Origin: Moringa oleifera
Taxonomy: Eukaryota > Streptophyta > Magnoliopsida > Brassicales > Moringaceae
Length of the DNA stretch: 64,000 nucleotides
Assembly: GCA_021397835.1 (NCBI GenBank)
Contig: JAJFZO010000034.1
Span: 7,097,001 to 7,161,000 of the forward strand
Direction of reading: 5' to 3'
The notes under the pieces were generated by a model. The model worked only from the letters and a program-made list of their open reading frames with translations, did no database searches and had not been told where the DNA came from. How positions within the stretch are numbered: the stretch's first letter is position 1; each line of letters opens with the position of its first letter. Shown one piece after another: positions 61,216 to 64,000 of this stretch. The position numbers were made by a program, and so were the translations under genes.

Positions 61216-61900
61216 AATTTTTATATTTATTATGAGGCAGATAAGTGTCATCTTATTTTTAATAAAAAACAAAAATTATAATTTTTTTAAAATATAAAAA
61301 ATAAGATATTTTTATTAAAATTTTATCAATTAATTTTATAATACACATATTTAAAAAGTTATTCATCAACAATCACAAATAAAAAACTATTATTCATCAA
61401 CAGGTAAATAGAGTTATCATAATTATGGAGACAACAAACAGTAGATCATATAAAGTTGTTTAAAAAATAGGCTTTGATTTATTATATTTGTATGAATTCT
61501 AAATATTAAAAATTTTTAAAATTACATAAGTATAAGGAGAACTAATTAACAAAATATATATTACATTCTTTAAAAAATAATATGTAGTATCATTAATTTT
61601 TTTTAAGACACAGAATATGTCAATTTTTTCTAATTTTAATTGTTTGCACAAGGACAGAATACAAATAATAAATAATGAAAAACAAACTCATAAATTAAAT
61701 TTAAGAATAATTTTTAGCTATCTGTCCAGCTTAATTATCAAAGATCACCTCTCAAAGTATGTAAATCACTATTCAAAAATTCAATCAAAGTATAGAAAAA
61801 CTTTGAGTGATGCACACCCTACCCATTGTATTGTACTATTATAAAAGAGTTGAATTTTGGTTACTTTAGTTCAAGTTTAATCAAGATTTTTTTAAAGTTT
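61216..61900. other. AT-rich intergenic stretch
   Basis: No supported gene. The short frame at 61617-61844 is not recognisable. Confidence 0.6.
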
Positions 61901-61904
61901 TTTT

Positions 61905-62680
61905 TTTTTCACTTAAGCAGAGTAGTTCTAGGATGGGTTGTTTTTTTAGAGAATCTTCATGTCACACCTTTTTTCCTTTTTAATGATCCTTAATTTTATT
62001 TTACTTTATTTTTTCTTTTTTTCTTTATTATGCTCTTTTCATTCATATGATTTTTTTGTTTTATAATTTACAATACTTTTTTTGAATTTTTAGGTGCAAT
62101 CATACCAATACTAATGCATTGAATCCCTAAGCATGTTTGATTGAGAGTAATATTAGGATAGGTGGTTCTTGTTTTAGAAATCCTCATGTTGTTGCATTGT
62201 TTTTTTATTAAAAACATTTTTAAAATTTAATTCTTTTTTTATTTTATGTTCTTATTTTTTAAATTTAATTACTTTTATTCATTTTATATTCTTTCTTTTG
62301 ATAATTTTTTATTTCATTTTATTTTTATATTTTTTTGATTTTTGGGTTACATCACAGTGAGCTAATGCATTAGATTCTATCAAAACTCTAAATTTAAACT
62401 TTCTTAGATGAGAGTAATACTAAGATGGGCTCATCTTAAGAAATCTTCATGCTTCACATTTTTTTTAGATAAATATTTTTTTAAAATTTATTGTTTTTTA
62501 TTCTTTTCTTTCTTCTCATGATCTTTTGTTTTATTATTTTCTTTTATTTGAATTTTCTCCACCGCACTCTTTTTTGTCTATGATTTTTATATTTTTAATA
62601 TGTTAAAATTTTAAAATTTATGGGTGTGATTATAAAAACATTAATGCATCCGATTCCATTAGAATTCTCTCTTCTTCTTT
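61905..62680 (+). repeat. Weak 5S rRNA-like cluster
   Basis: Remnants lie at about 61911-61970 (C-box region only, AGTAGTTCTAGGATGGGTTG), 62093-62200 (GTGCAATCATACCAATACTA start, A-box largely deleted), 62345-62460 (CTAATGCATTAGATTCTATC start) and 62630-62670 (5' end only). These are the most decayed 5S-like units in the window. Spacers are T-rich. Confidence 0.6.
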
Positions 62681-62689
62681 TTTTTTTTA

Positions 62690-64000
62690 TAAAATAGTGA
62701 TAATGCCATAATATACACACAATGCCAAGGCTTAAAAGATGGGTGCTAATGCACTCTTGAAATGAAGAAAATAGGTTAACCCAAACAATGGTTGGATTGT
62801 GTTTGTTATACTTATCGGTATGAACATCTTATTGTATTTATGTTTTGATACAATTTAGTGGTTAGAGTAGAATGTTGCATCATAAGTTTGTGTTAAGAGT
62901 AGCATTCATTTTATGAAGGAGATTGAATTTGCTTTTCTTAGTTCTAGGTTGGCTCATGAAGGATTCAAGACTTCAAGTTTTCAAGAGGGTACTTTCTTTT
63001 TCACATTATATATGTATCTATAATGTTAATTTTTAAGCTCGATTTCTTTTTCTCTTCTCAATGTGTTTATGTTGTCTAATAGCCATAAGGTTTACAGATG
63101 ATGTGCTTGAAGAAATGCCATAAGTAACAATGTCATTACATAATGTGCAGAGACGTGAACAAAAACCTTAGCTAGGATGCCAGATGTTAAATGGAAAGTA
63201 TTGAGAAAACCAATTCATTCATATTCCATATTGAACATTTAAAAATCTTAAAAGAAAAATCAGCTTCAACGACTTTTTTATGTTGTCATCTTCTCTTTTG
63301 ACTCTATTGAGTTGCCTGCCAACATCTTTTAGGCTAACCCTATGCTAGTAGTTGCATGTGAAAATTGACAATTCTAAGAAATTAAGGTATGCCTGTATAT
63401 GGTCTTACTTTAAGTGTTATTACTTTAGTATTGTTATAATTCGACAATGCTACATATACGCATAAAAGAAAAATTATAACAGTGGTTGTTTAGCTTTAGG
63501 TTGAATTTTCTTGATTCTTCTTATAACTTATTATTACTTTACATTGTAATAATTGGTTACTTTTTTATTTTTTTTAAAAAAAAAATTGTTTCTTAGGGAT
63601 GACCAATTTTGATGGTTTTTCTTCTTTCATAAAGAAGTACATATCTCTTAATTTGTTGTCATCTTTTATAAAGCAACTATGGAATGTTTGTTTTTTCTTT
63701 CTTTTTTATCAAAACAGTGGTTGTTTGGCTTTAGGATGACTTATAAAGATTTTTTAATCTTTTTAAGTCTTGGTTAGTGACTGATTTCCTAACTTCCTTC
63801 TTTATTAAGTGTCAATTATTTGAACTTATGTTTTAAAAAAAAATAATATGGGTTTATAATTTTAAGGTTGCTTATAAATTATGAAACCGTTATACCAGTG
63901 ATTGTTGTTTTATATTTACTATTTGTTTCTTAAGATTTGTACATATGTTATAAAATTAAATTAGGTATTTGTATTATTATGGCAAGGCATTAAGGCTGTC
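62690..64000. other. Region without recognisable gene
   Basis: AT-rich, moderately complex sequence. It shows a repeated GTGGTTGTTTAGCTTTAGG/GTGGTTGTTTGGCTTTAGG motif near 63482 and 63718. No coding family is recognised. Confidence 0.5.

Overview
This window looks like nuclear DNA from a flowering plant. It is AT-rich and intron-bearing, and it holds no intact long reading frame. The recognisable coding pieces belong to plant families: an SnRK2 kinase, a COP1-type RING exon, a GH9 endo-beta-1,4-glucanase, a plant subtilase, a DExH RNA helicase of the DHX29/DExH7 kind, a YIF1-family protein, a plant nucleotidyltransferase-domain protein, and a Ty3/gypsy chromovirus. Short motifs matching plant 5S rRNA recur dozens of times. 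The species cannot be fixed from the sequence. Every coding piece I could read carries stops, frameshifts, lost catalytic or metal-binding residues or missing ends, so I annotate them as pseudogene fragments. I see no confidently functional protein-coding gene.

Layout. Positions 1-757 (+) hold a piece of the nucleotidyltransferase gene. From 852 to 5690 (-) there are two partial SnRK2 copies separated by a 5'-truncated chromovirus with one LTR. From 5930 to 17160 (-) follow an unidentified gene fragment, decayed 5S-like repeats, a 3.95-kb tandem duplication (7385-11373 and 11374-15294) and a pyrimidine-rich, promoter/5'UTR-like block. A 12-kb centre follows (about 17.2-28.9 kb), AT-rich, with a GH9 pseudogene beside a COP1 exon-1 pseudogene. 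The segment 28.9-35.85 kb (+) is an inverted copy of most of the left flank in the same order. From 35.9 to 42.4 kb the + strand is a run of gene fragments: an unknown gene, early SnRK2 exons, a subtilase, a DExH helicase and YIF1. Two direct copies of a [YIF1 fragment + UTR-like block + 5S-like array] segment lie at about 42.04-45.7 and 47.37-50.6 kb. A larger copy of the nucleotidyltransferase pseudogene lies at 55.2-60.0 kb (-), joined to a second COP1 exon-1 copy at 60.0-61.2 kb. A last weak 5S-like cluster lies at 61.9-62.7 kb.

The genes do not form a pathway. What links them is how they came together: several unrelated host gene fragments, often in one orientation with their introns, were joined and then duplicated as blocks. 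Helitron- or Pack-MULE-type gene capture, or break-and-repair segmental duplication, would each give this pattern. I could not identify element termini that decide between them. The main features of interest are the large imperfect inverted duplication, two distinct 5S-derived repeat architectures, and repeated reuse of the same composite modules.
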